A DNA stretch of 64,000 nucleotides, from the NCBI GenBank assembly GCA_039881145.1, contig JAYKKI010000061.1:10328001-10392000 (forward strand), given 5' to 3'. The position numbers and the translations under genes are program-made. Origin of the DNA: Druceiella hillmani. Its lineage: Eukaryota; Arthropoda; Insecta; Lepidoptera; Hepialidae. Below the pieces are notes generated by a model that was given only the letters and a program-made list of their open reading frames with translations, searched no databases and had not been told where the DNA came from. Below are positions 24,398 to 64,000 of the stretch, one piece after another (the first letter of the stretch is position 1; each line of letters opens with the position of its first letter).

Positions 24398-25059
24398 AAT
24401 ACATAGGTTTTAATAATAATATTTTTACCTATGAACTAGAAAAGCTCGTAACATACGTGACACCAGTGTTTATAATACTATAAGATGGATAAAATCAGAA
24501 AAACGATACTTTATTTGTGAGAACGTAACAATTTCATTTGGATATTTTTTCTTTGAAATTGCTGTATCCCTCAAAGTCTTGAAAACTGTTGACAAGAAAA
24601 ATCAGAAATATTAGTGATAAGTTATGTCGATCAAAAATTATGAGTATCTCATTGCTTGAAATGATTTTTATGAGTTAATTCATAAAATACAACCAGAATA
24701 TTAATGATTTATTTTAATTCCGTGTATAAAAATGCCAATAAAAATAATAAATTGTTTTTATTTTCACATTTCTTCTCAACTTTTCTATTTATCAAATTCT
24801 TACAATTTTAACACGACACAGTATACACGCCGCAGAGCAAAGTTCGTATGCAACAGTCGCGTTTACTATTCACTTCCGCACACATATCAATTGAATAACA
24901 AGTAGTTTTAATAACGCTGAAAATCAATTATTACAAATTTCGGTAACGAATTAATTTTGCACTAGACTGCATACGAAGTGAAAAATTTGTTTTTTGATTT
25001 GATAACTTCAAGTTCATATTTGTTAATTTATATTTTAGTACAAACCACAGATGTCAGAA

Positions 25060-25340
25060 GAATGTCTAAATTTTTAAACAATAAATCATGATGGTAATAT
25101 TATTATAAACGTCATATGTTGGCTGGGTGTTTAAAGTTTTAAGTAACAAACCATAATGATAATATTATTAAATACTCTTGATGTTGGCTGGGCGCTTAAG
25201 TTTAAACAATAAATTATGATGAAAATATTATTATAAACCTCAGATGTTAACTGGGTATATAAGGTTTTAAACAACAAATCATTATAATAATATTAACATC
25301 AACCGTAGATATTGGCTGGATGTCTAAAGTTTTAAATAAC
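25060..25340. repeat. tandem repeat, about 65-bp unit, 4 copies (arm B)
   Basis: Units carry 'gttggctgg' and 'taaacaat(a/c)aatcat' words every 63-68 bases, the mirrored array of 6395-6625. The arm B copies are somewhat better preserved and number about four. Confidence 0.85.
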
Positions 25341-25626
25341 GAAGTCATCACGATGGGATGGTAATTTTTCTTTACCGAGAAGACAAAAAAGCAGGCCAAA
25401 TCTGTATGAAAGCTATGTATCTACAGACACTAATTCATTAGAGTTTCGTTTTAAGTTTATGTCAAAAATTAGCGTTATATTGTTTCTTACATAATTATTA
25501 ACAAAAAGAAAACTATTTCAAGTTTTGAAAAAGATTTGAGCGCCTGCAACTCAGTACACGCGACAGAAGTGAAACTTCTTTGGCGATCCAAACCTTGATT
25601 TGTAAATATATAGTAAAAGGTAAAAC

Positions 25627-25663
<37 letters not shown>

Positions 25664-25665
<2 letters not shown>

Positions 25666-27015
25666 ATCTATATTATTTCTTCCATGTTTCACTACTGTAC
25701 TCATTTCTATCTATTGTATGCTCTCTCATAGCTACTACCATTCAAATATTTTAGGGTTTATATCTGAGGGTCACGTAGTTACCTTCAGCGTAATGGTATT
25801 ACGTCAAAATATAAATTTAGTAGAGATGGAAATAACTGTTATTTCCCCATACCTATTATAACGAATAACACCATTATTCAATAACATAGTATCATACCTG
25901 TTACAAATTACCTGTTATTGGACATTATTGTGAATGACTTTTATTCAATACGTTCTCAAATGATATGTTCCATGAAATTAATTTTCCTTCTGCATGTGTA
26001 TACAACTTGTAATGCTTTTTAATGTCCTTCCTAGGCAGATGTCTTTGGAAGTCTTAACATTGCCATTGTGAGTTATATAAATTATATCCTGTGACAGAGA
26101 ATTTATATGACGTTTGAAACTATCGCAATTACGGCGTTTGCGAGTATAACCTCCAATAACTGAGCCAAAAAAAACGGAAACCATTGGTGGTGTTAAGCAT
26201 TCACCCTTTATTAGTCGTTGGCTAGTTAAATAGTAATATCTCAAAATGGCTGCAGCTGCTTCCAATGTGTCTCGATATTTTAAATGTGCAAACAAAGATT
26301 GATCAATAGTTGAAATACGTATTGGGGCACCAACTGTTTTAATGTTCGATTGCAATATTTGAATTTCTTCTTTGAATTACTTGTGGATCTTTTCTTCCAA
26401 ATAATGTGTTGTAAATATTGAACTCGATGTTGCCTCCATGCCCTCACTCAAGTCTCTAAGCATCTTCCTCGATAGTTGCTCAATCGTAGACGAAAACATA
26501 CTTGGCTATGATAACTTATCTTGTTTTTTCGTGTTAATTTTTTTTTTCAATGCAGGAAATGTCTTGTAGCAACTACTATGATATCCTGAATCAAAAACAT
26601 CATCAAGTAAAATTACATACTTCTATTTCAATTTATGAAGTTGTAACATCAAAAGTTTTCGACATTTTGTTACTGTCTCTTCAAGAAATAATTGTACTTT
26701 TTAAGTTTTTTCACCGGCATAAAAAATACATTTTAACTCATTCGACATAATGTCAGATTTACTAAACAAATAATAATCAAATTAATAAAGCAAAATAAAG
26801 CAACACTAGATATTTTATTACGCTCACGAAACACGCGGTATGTGTGTCGACGTTTACAAATATACTAAAAGACATTTGACGAAATACCCTTACGCTGAAG
26901 GTGACTATATGACCCTCAGGCATAAAACCTAAAATATTTGGATGGTAGTATCTATGAGAGAGCATACAATAAGGTCGAAGTGACTACAGTAGTGAAACAC
27001 GAAAGAAAGAATATA
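25664..27015 (-). mobile_element. 1.35-kb element with inverted terminal repeats and a broken ORF
   Basis: Positions about 25664-25810 match the reverse complement of about 26876-27015 at roughly 80% ('gtttcactactgta', 'ttgtatgctctctcata', 'accttcagcgtaa'). Between the ends lies one minus-strand coding remnant (25978-26499). The left repeat abuts the GA microsatellite that ends arm B of the inverted duplication. No target-site duplication was established. Confidence 0.7.
25978..26499 (-). pseudogene. uncharacterised transposon-associated protein, one in-frame stop
   Basis: Read from an ATG at 26499, the frame runs about 50 codons, meets one TAA after 'LEEKIHK', and then continues 125 codons to 25978. 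Visible features are a helical N-terminal part ('STIEQLSRKMLRDLSEGME'), the segment 'TLEAAAAILRYYYLTSQ', an 'RKRRNCDSFKRHINSLSQDI' segment and 'LGRTLKSIT'. The 'SQDI(I/V)Y... LG..(M/L)KS(I/L)T' pattern is one I associate with large uncharacterised TE-borne proteins in arthropods. It could be the N-terminal half of the same family as 38484-39815, which is inference only. It is not a known transposase that I can name. Confidence 0.5.
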
Positions 27016-27640
27016 CATAAATATGTGCAGTCTATACATACATCTGCTCGGGTAGTAGTTAAAATTTTAATATCTGCTGAAGTGTATTCTCAATAAAAAC
27101 GTCTGCCCTGATAAATACTAGCTTTTAAGACTATAACGAACAAATTATATTAATGGCAGACCTGGTAAATTACTTTCAAAATTTAACTTTTTTTGGCACT
27201 TTCAAAATTGTCTGCCACGCTATTATGATGCGCGATTATGATCTGCTATAGTTACTTTTTAATAAAAATAATCATACATTTTAAAATTTTCTAATTGCAG
27301 ACGTGGTCAAATACATTTAGACGTGGTCAATTACATACAGGTTGCTGGCCACTGGCTCTTAGAGTATGATATAAGTCGAAATATGAATATTCGTATGTCG
27401 TAAAAGTTCAACTACATAATTTTGTAGCCTCCATCTCTCTTAGTCGATGGCCTGTAGCGAATCACCACTGAGTTATAGTATTTACTGAGGGATATTGATA
27501 TAAGATTGAGCTTGGTAAATCTGTTGTCACATTTGATTATCTCTGTAAATCTTACGAACAGTGAACATTCCGCTGATCAGGCTCATGTCGGGTACTCAAT
27601 ATGTTGATTTGGTCCAAAGGTGATATAATGAGGTATTATT
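27016..27640. other. no gene; contains a short piece of the 4.4-kb repeat (27298-27365)
   Basis: 'gcagacgtggtcaaataca' and 'ggccactggctcttaga', separated by about 150 bases in the 4.4-kb copy, lie within 70 bases here, so this copy carries an internal deletion. The 'acgtggtcaa' word is duplicated. Confidence 0.6.
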
Positions 27641-28312
27641 ATTTATTGTTGTTCATTTTAAATCTCATATCGGAATCCCTAGAATGATCGTTACCGACCA
27701 CGGCACTAATTTTTGTTCCGATGTATTTAAACAGTTAGATAGGTTATTCGATATTAAAGACGTATTCGCAAGTCCTTACATTCCCCAAACTTGTGAAGCC
27801 CTAGAAAGAAGCCATGCAACTCTTAAAGATTACGTAAGATCATTTATAAATGAAAATCAACAAACATGGGTTCTATATCTAAATACTGCTATGTTATCAT
27901 ATAATTTGAATGTCCATTCAACGACGGGTTATTATCTATTTGAACTCATGTTTGGTTTCAAACCATACCTTCCTCAATCTATCGATACACTAGAACAAAC
28001 TACTTAAATTGATGATATTCGCACCCTGAATCATAGATTATACTATGGTAGACAAAAAGCCCTAAAGAATATTTATATTTCCCAAGAAAGTTCTAGACAA
28101 TACTATGATAAGCGTACTAAACCCTTAACTTATAACGTCGGTGACTCAGTCTATATACGTTGCTATCACAAACAAAACAAAACTCTGTCTCCAATATGGA
28201 AAAGACCATACACAATCATTAAAATAAACGATAATCATACTATGACAGTACTCGTAAACTAAAAACATGCGCGTCACCATTATGTTGAAATCAAACCGGC
28301 ACTTCAATCCTA
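27640..28312 (+). pseudogene. Gypsy/errantivirus integrase C-terminal half
   Basis: The frame from 27684 reads 'MIVTDHGTNFCSDVF', then 'EALERSHATLKDYVRSF' with the catalytic Glu region, the DDE core of Gypsy integrases. A TAA at 28005-28007 interrupts it, after which the same frame continues ('YDKRTKPLTYNVGDSVYI') through the C-terminal domain to 28312, with one more stop at about 28260. The copy at 960-1375 stops at the same IVTD motif. Everything upstream of the integrase core is missing, so this is a 5'-truncated insertion. Confidence 0.85.
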
Positions 28313-28975
28313 AAGCTGAGGCTTTTATTCATTCACAGATGCCCCAAGCGTTGTACACCAGTCGTTTCGTCTCACCTATAACCGGAAGTCCGGGTCTCTA
28401 TTTCGATCAACTACTGGATGTTAAGTTTTCTAATTATAATTGGAATGTGATGACATACCTCAATATCCAGCACAACCAACCACATTTAGATGAAATAGAA
28501 TACTATATCAATAAAACACGTATTTTTTGTTACTAACACGCCTCTTCTAAAATTAAAGTGGATTGTGCTAATTCTCTAAATCCCGTAAAAGTCAACATGA
28601 AAACAATATTAAAAAAGTGTCTTCCACATCACATCTTATCTCTAGTAATATATCAAAACGCACAAAACGTAAATTGTTCAACGCTGGTTATTCCATTCTC
28701 AAAACATTCTTTGGAACTTTAAACTCTGATGACGCTAACAAGTTCAATGACACCATTGCAAAAGTGCAGTCAGGTGAAGTTTTTTAAAATGTTTTTTATA
28801 TTTCATCTTGTCCGGGTGGTTGTCACTAACACTCCTTCCCACGAACAGCATTATGGATATATTGCTGACGAAGCAGTGGTTCTCACGGATTATGTGAGAA
28901 ATGCAATCCAATACGAAATTCATTATTTTCATGATAAACATAAATCTGACCTAACGCCAGACCGGATTTGATATT
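28267..28975 (+). pseudogene. errantivirus-type envelope remnant
   Basis: An ATG at 28267 opens a frame overlapping the end of integrase, the usual pol-env overlap. The first 89 codons contain a 'GLYFDQL' segment typical of errantivirus envelope N-termini. After stops, the reading resumes at about 28660 with a basic dibasic-rich site and a 'FFGTLNSDDANKF' segment, the region at and after the furin-like cleavage site in these proteins. A third frame runs from 28829 to 28971. At least two frame breaks and the loss of the remainder (no transmembrane anchor seen) leave it non-functional. Confidence 0.75.
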
Positions 28976-31900
28976 CGTAGCAGACGCAAGTCTCTTTTAT
29001 TATTGTACTAATCAATATAATTAAATAAATGTCTGTTTTTTAAAACGACTATTTTATCGAACTCCTTATCAAGTTAGTATGAGGCCACCTCTGCTTGAAT
29101 TGCAACCATGATTTTGTTTACACGTTAGGGCGTCTTCTTTTTGTTTTTAATATAAAATATGCTGCTATTAAACCCTGGTAGTACAATTCATATGTTGTTA
29201 ACATTTACAAAACATCAAATACTTATGGAGGTAAACATACGGTATAGAGTTATGTATGTACAATATCTAACTTGACACATAATGACGGGATTTTATAAAA
29301 CCGCGTACTAAATCGATCGTCGATCATGAGCTTAAGTCGAAGCAGACTAGAGAACGATAAGGTAAAATTATTTTTTTTAGAATATTCCTCATAATTATGT
29401 TAAGACTTTATTCACAAAGCATCAGCATATTTTTAACATTGGTCACCATGCGTTGGATTTAAATTATAAAATATTTCAATCCAAATCAGGATAAATTTCT
29501 CAAAACTAATTGTTTATGAAAGAACTTTTTAATTTCAAATTACTTTTTGAGTTGAAAAATCATATCGAAATTGATCGATCCATCGATAAATTGGATGGCA
29601 ATACACATAAATATATCACGAAAATATAAGAAAACGCATATTTTTGCATATTCACCAAAAGAAGAAGTCAATAGGGGTTTAAGGAAGTAAATACATTTTC
29701 CATTTCGATTGAGTTAAAAAAATGTAGAAGAGGAAATTACTTTTGATCGTCGAAACTATTCAGAGACTTACTATTTTATTCAATTTTCCTTATTTGACTT
29801 TAAAATTTTAAAAGACGTATAATACGGGGAGCGGGTCGAAAATGATAACCTCGAGATTTTGATCAGAATAGTAAACGAATGCAATAGTATTCTTTCTGGC
29901 TATTTCGAAAAGTATATTTTTTGTAACAAAATCTATTAAAACCTATTAAAGAATAATGGGAAAATAAGGAAAAGAAATCAAAATGGAAATAATAAGAGAG
30001 ATTGGCAGAACGACAGAAAGCCATTCAGTTTGAAATTGAAGAAAGTAACGGATTTTGTTACGTAATAAGCGAGGAAATTTTGTAATTAAACGCAGTATAA
30101 AATGTAAATAATATTGTAAAATAGAAATAAATCCCTTCAGAATGTGGTGAAAAAATTATCCCTAGCGAAAACCTACTTTAAAATAATTATATTAAACATT
30201 TTACTGTTCAATCTAAAAAATAATTTCCCTACATTTTCGAGATGTAGCATCTTGACCATAAACGATCAATAAAATTTTTGATTATACGCAATAAGGGTTT
30301 AGGATCAGATAAATGAATAAAAACGCTAAAAAATATGCACAGCAAAAATATCATGCTTTATCAAAATTTTAGGTAGGTTTCGCGGCAACGTGTACCTATT
30401 GTCTAAAGTTAACACACAGTCAACATTTTAATGATAAACAAAATTATTATTTGTGAACATTGTATTCCTGGATGTTTATTGTGAAAACATAAATTCCTAT
30501 GAAAATAAATTGCAACTACTCTTGGCTAGTAAATATATTTTATAGTTAATATATATTTAGTTAACAAATTGGTGGTGTTTCACCAAGCGATGTGCCGCTA
30601 TTGACGTCACGTATACTAAGCGGTTTAGTTTGCGTCAGACCTACGTTGTGAGTAGTTATGTGAATTTGATGTGTCAATAATCTAGAATAAGAAAAAAGAA
30701 ACTAATTAAGAACATATATCCAAGAAATTTTTAAAAAAGTTTCATAATGAGCAATTATTTTATTATTACATAAAGTTTTAATTATGTAGTTTAATTGCCA
30801 AGTATTACAAGATATTCTGCAATAGATTGCAATATCGTGATCCATTCTTTTTGCATTTTCTTAGTTTGCGTTACGAAATGTTTTCTGATAGAGAACAAGT
30901 AAGTGAATCTTCAAAGAGATATATATTTCTATCTATCACAAAGTTATGGGAAATGTAAGAAACATAATTTATCAAAACTCCTTCACTCAACTCCTTCACT
31001 CGTGCAATCTGTTTCAACCTTGGATTCAGAAAAATCCATATTTTTAAAAAAATGTTACAATTAATACTTTTCACATGAATTTGTAATAATGGGCGTAACC
31101 AGTGTTCCTTTATTTCAATTTAATGGCTATTATAACGACTGTACACATGTATGTAACAACCAAAACTTCTTCGATGCGCATACTGTAACACAAATAATGT
31201 TAAACTGACCTTCGCGATTTGTACCATCCCCTGAAGTTGTTCATAAAAGAGGCACGCCCCAAACCATTATACAGTCACTTCGACCGTACTACGTGACCAG
31301 CAGATAAATGCCGCGTTGCGGCTAACAGCCTAGTGCATATGAGCCCTTACAGCAACACGTATCGCCGGCACTGCCAAAAAGCAATCTACGTTTTCCTATA
31401 CCACGCGGGTGAAACCGCGAGCAAAAGCTAGCAACATATTAATTGAATATGTAATATATACTTAAGTACTTAAAGCGTTCTGCACATTATCGCAAAAAAA
31501 TCGAAATGAGATCTTTTAAATTTTTAATGAATAATAGTATTTGTTTCAGAAAATGAACATAGCCCTACATCTGTTTAAGGCTGTTTTTCTATTTACTAAA
31601 TATGACATTATATGACACCAAAAAAACATTTTACAAACTTCCCACAAACTTAAGTCACGGAAATTTTAAAATTATTTTGGCTGACATTTAAATAGTCTAA
31701 AGTTGCTGTCCACTAAGGGTTATTCATATTATTTTCGATGATTTTAACCAAATGTCAATAGATAACAATCTCGATGAATATACAATTTGCTGATAACTTC
31801 TAAAATTTATATATTATTACATTCTAAATATTTTAATCTATGAATAATGTAACGAACAATCATATAATTTTTATCTTGTACTGAAATTAAATATGGAAAA

Positions 31901-32887
31901 AAAACTATATTAAAAAAAAATATTATAAGAAAAGATTATATATTTAACCTACACTATACAGAACATTTTCATTTCTTGACGTGCATTCAGAAACATAAAC
32001 ACACTAAGAAATAATACCATATTACAATTAAATCGTACAGAATAAACGCAACTATTTCTTTTTGATTGATTTATTGGGGGAAACAACGTTTTTTGAATGT
32101 AATTAATTGTTAGCGCTTGCTGATAATGCGGTAAACCATTAATTCTCATATCAGGATAAATTGCAATATTTAAAAAAAATTGTAGCAAGTTTGCCATACA
32201 TAATGCAATATAAAAAAATTGTTGCTTTAAAATTAATTAATTATTTTGTGCTGCCATTGTGCCTTCGAAAGTCTGACTAGCCTTGTGTTCAATAACACTC
32301 AATCATCTGTATAAATGAGTATAGAAAACTTACATACCTCACGCACGTGTACAACTCATGAAAAATAACATAATTAATTGGGTGATATTGAAGTCTGCCT
32401 ATAGATTTATTTCAGTACGGATTACGTATTACGATAAGCAGTTCATATGATTTTTGGTAAAACCATTTTTTTGCGTATTTATTCGTATGTGTTTCCCTAT
32501 CGTGATAACGCAGGTCATTAAAGTTTATCATGAAAAAAAAGTCATTTCTGCTCTTCCATACCAAAACTACATAAACAGAAAACTAATGGAATCGATTCAA
32601 AGTTTCTCCATTCGTATATTTATCTACAAGAGCATTTAGGAGTAATTTTCGACAGTGAAATGATTAACTTTTTTGAGAGCTAAATGAGTAATTTTGCTAC
32701 GGAATTATCCCTCAGTATTTTATCAATAGAAAAATAGGAGGGGAAATTCCGGAACATTTAACCGGCATATCGCGCTATATTGACGCAATGTATCAGCCAA
32801 TTCAGATAAGTATTTTCAATAAACAAAAGTTTGGATATATATATTTATATATATATATATATGTATATATATCTATATATATATCTA

Positions 32888-32958
<71 letters not shown>

Positions 32959-33520
32959 ACATAACCAGATATTCAGATATTAGACATTAAACAAAATTAA
33001 AGTTTGTTAATAATACAATGACACATTGTTAAAATTCTGTAATAATTTTTAATAATTCATCTTATGTTAATTTTTACTTATAACGATTTTCATATTTCAT
33101 GTAAAATATGTACTTTTTTATTTTGAAGTGATATCTACAACAATATTTTTTAAGTAATATCAATTTGGTATTTATACGTATTTATTTATAGCGTATTTTG
33201 TATATGTTTGTTGACGTACATAATGTACCACAATTATCCAAGAATATGGATTTTATAAGGCTTATAATTTTGAAAATGAAAAGCTATATGATGTAAACAC
33301 TAAAACTGAGAAGAAAAATATTAGGAAGTGTCAGACTGGTTTTTACATCGGCCTGTAAACATTGCCTGTAACAAACACATAACAACAATAAACATTGTTC
33401 GCATATTTCTAACAAGTGCAGCTAATTGATAATTAAGATCATTTAGGTTGAGCGTATACATATCGTAGACATATTCAAATGCACATGGAATAACATTAAT
33501 TAATTTTTTCTTTCAAAAAA
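28976..33520. other. no gene; repeats only
   Basis: AT-rich intergenic sequence. A GC-richer patch at 31240-31432 ends in 'cacgcgggtgaaaccgcgag', which resembles the tail of RTE-like LINEs common in Lepidoptera. A TA/GT microsatellite occupies 32834-32958. The frames at 30871-31074 and 31949-32197 have no family features. Confidence 0.5.
32834..32958. repeat. (TA)n(GT)n microsatellite
   Basis: A run of TA dinucleotides with a few substitutions, ending in about nine GT units. Confidence 0.97.
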
Positions 33521-33521
33521 G

Positions 33522-33870
33522 ATACACGGTGTGCGTTTTTTAACTGTGACAGTATGGGGAAATCCGAAACCACAGCAGATACAGGAAGACTGTTTTGGGT
33601 ACCATTACGTCTTTTTTTATGGAATTTATTTTGGCATAGTCAAATTTTTGATCAAATGTGAGTTTTCCATAAAAATTAACAAAAATTTATTTTATGTGAA
33701 CCAACTCAGTTTAATGATATTATCATTTCATTATATGGGCGGAAAAAAATCTGGACAGGTGTCCCAATGGTACCTAGGACAATTTCACTGTTTTTGTTAT
33801 GGTTTCGGATTTCCCCATACTGTCCCAGTTAAAAAATACACTTGTATATGGTACAATACGCCACACGGTT
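33522..33870. mobile_element. MITE-like element with long inverted ends
   Basis: The left arm (33522-33620) and right arm (33765-33870) pair: 'ttttttaactg.gacagtat' and 'ggggaaatccgaaacca' occur left, and their reverse complements lie at about 33803-33837. 'ggtacca' also occurs symmetrically on both sides. The ends 'cacggtgtgcg' and 'cgccacacgg' are near mirror images. The 113-codon + strand frame spanning the element is a by-product. No transposase lies inside, so it would be non-autonomous. Confidence 0.8.
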
Positions 33871-35248
33871 AAATTCTTCACATAATAATACTCGCCATTC
33901 CCCTGATAGTTTTCTTGGTAACTAAATATTTATTAGAAATATTGAAAATCGGAATTTTCCTTATAGAAATAAACTTATTCGAATAATAAAAGAACAGCTT
34001 CAAATCGTTCATATGTCGGATATGATATGAGCTATAGAAATATTTATGTATGCTAAACGCAATATATTATGTATAATATATTAACTAGTGCTTACAACTT
34101 TCCACTTTTTTGTAATTAAACCTATAAAGTTCTTGTTAAATCAAAAAATGTGTGTAAAAATTTCATCTAAAGTAACCTTGTAAATTTTGAGATAATTGCT
34201 TAGAAACAAACAGGCGAGTTAACTTATGTCAATAATACGTATCTGTAAAATATTTGTTAAAATATACCCAATCCAGCTTTCGTTAAACACATACGGAACG
34301 AGTCAAAATAATGAATACAGAAAATTGGTCAATAGAAGGTAGAACTCAGGAGATGCTAGTTAATATTTTAAAGTATTGATAATCTAAACGTGAAACTTAG
34401 AGCCCTAAGGAAATTTTAACGTACCGGGATGAATTTCGACGTATCTAAGGAAAGGCATAATATCCTTTATTTTCTTTTAGTTTTGCTTAATATTCTTATT
34501 TCGGTGGACATGAAATAACTTTTCGTCATTATAAACTAACGCCATATAATAAATCATAATTCATTTTCACAATTTTAAATCAATTTACGATAATCATGGG
34601 TTTTCTCAGTACCGAGCAAAAAAAATATGATAAAAAATGTGAAATAACCAAAAATTCAGAAATGAGCTATTAATAATATTAAATAATTTTTCATTAATAA
34701 ATGAATTCAGAAACAAGAAAATTTGTTTGCATAGGAAATTAATATATATACCCCGATAATACAATTTAATGTTTCGTTTTTTTTTAAATTTGTTCTCGTA
34801 CACTGACAAATATATCATAGTCATTTAAAATATTCATCATTATTTTAAATAGGAAAGACGGAAATATCGGATTAGTAAAGACAATTTTCTTAAACAATTT
34901 TTAACAATTAAAAACTAAGGAGAAAAATGTATAAATTATTATAAAAAATGAATTGTTAACGCGAGCAAGCCATAGTTTGAGAACCAGTTACATTGATAAG
35001 TAAATTGCTGGGATCGAACTACGTAAACGAATACGGCAGTATGTCAGTACATCTCACACGGATAGTACGTCTTGATGAATGGGTGATCTTGGGAATGTCT
35101 AGTATAAATATAAATGTGATGTAAATAATTCATATTTCGCAAACGGCGAATAATAAGTGCCTTTATAATAAAAGTTCGACGTGCTGACTTTTTAATATTG
35201 GAGGGAAAACTTGAATCAAAGTGAATAATTAAACGAGAATCAACGAAG
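33871..35248. promoter_or_regulatory. upstream region of the clip protease (promoter expected)
   Basis: No coding sequence is supported. Close to exon 1 there are two TATA-like words, 'tataaatataaat' at about 35103 and 'tataataaaag' at about 35166, either of which could position transcription of the protease gene. The start site cannot be fixed from sequence. The 87-codon minus frame at 35044-35307 overlaps exon 1 and has no family features. Confidence 0.35.

Positions 35249-64000
<28,752 letters not shown>

Larger units (their letters stand above)
23245..25664. repeat. arm B of the long inverted duplication (partner 6121-8140)
   Basis: This is the reverse complement of arm A. It is about 400 bases longer because of insertions such as a TA/GT microsatellite at 24355-24397. 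It ends in a GA microsatellite (25632-25663), which in arm A is a short CT tract at 6121-6134. A lepidopteran-type repeat lies at 23550-23845, the protease pseudo-exon at 24111-24245 and the 65-bp tandem array at 25060-25340. Confidence 0.9.

Noticed and set aside
24155..24406. 83-codon + strand ORF in arm B
   Set aside because: It reads a different frame of the protease pseudo-exon and then a TA microsatellite.
33531..33872. 113-codon + strand ORF
   Set aside because: It covers the MITE-like inverted repeat from end to end and has no family features.
35089..35220. Possible NF-kappaB/Rel sites (gggaatgtct, gggaaaactt) upstream of exon 1
   Set aside because: Both depart from the GGGRNNYYYY consensus; too weak to call despite the likely immune role of the gene.

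Overview
This is an AT-rich animal nuclear window with microsatellites, long introns and many decayed transposons. It is almost certainly from an insect. Lepidoptera is my best guess, because short repeat signatures I associate with moth and butterfly genomes recur: a 'gttccgcaccataacg'/'cgagttcgactcg' repeat near 7.6 and 23.6 kb, and LINE-like tails such as 'gcgggtgaaaccgcgag' near 31.4 kb. No bacterial-style operons, rRNA, CRISPR or convincing tRNA genes were seen.

The one gene that looks functional is a clip-domain S1A serine protease on the + strand. I find six exons at 35249-35327, 53936-54105, 54719-54908, 56413-56588, 57618-57723 and 63887-64000. All have GT/AG boundaries and matching intron phases. 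They encode a signal peptide, a six-cysteine clip domain, an activation site at R-IFGG, and the catalytic His (TAAHC) and Asp (DIAL) regions. The gene runs off the right edge before the catalytic Ser. Intron 1 is about 18.6 kb and holds a Penelope-like element (36.9-38.0 kb), an uncharacterised transposon ORF (38.5-39.8 kb) and a Copia element (39.8-42.6 kb).

Upstream lie broken relatives of this gene. On the minus strand, an exon-3-like (10771-10966) and an exon-4-like (7118-7283) pseudo-exon form a dead paralogue whose intron is occupied by a jockey-type LINE. The exon-4 copy sits in a roughly 2 kb segment (6121-8140) that recurs inverted at 23245-25664, with a second, differently damaged exon copy at 24111-24245. 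The window is therefore a remnant protease cluster remodelled by inverted duplication and transposons.

The left edge (1-4150) is a minus-strand Gypsy/errantivirus-type LTR element with remnants of protease, RT, RNase H, integrase and envelope. It is interrupted by a perfect 224-bp palindrome (1629-1852). A second fragment with integrase and envelope regions lies at 27640-28975 on the + strand. Others are a decayed Helitron (12478-14420, minus), an element with inverted ends and an unassigned ORF (25664-27015), a MITE-like inverted repeat (33522-33870), a LINE in intron 5 (58690-60830) and a mariner-like fragment (61390-61638).

The remaining sequence is AT-rich with no supportable gene. All family assignments come from reading translations and remembered family features. 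No database search or alignment program was run.
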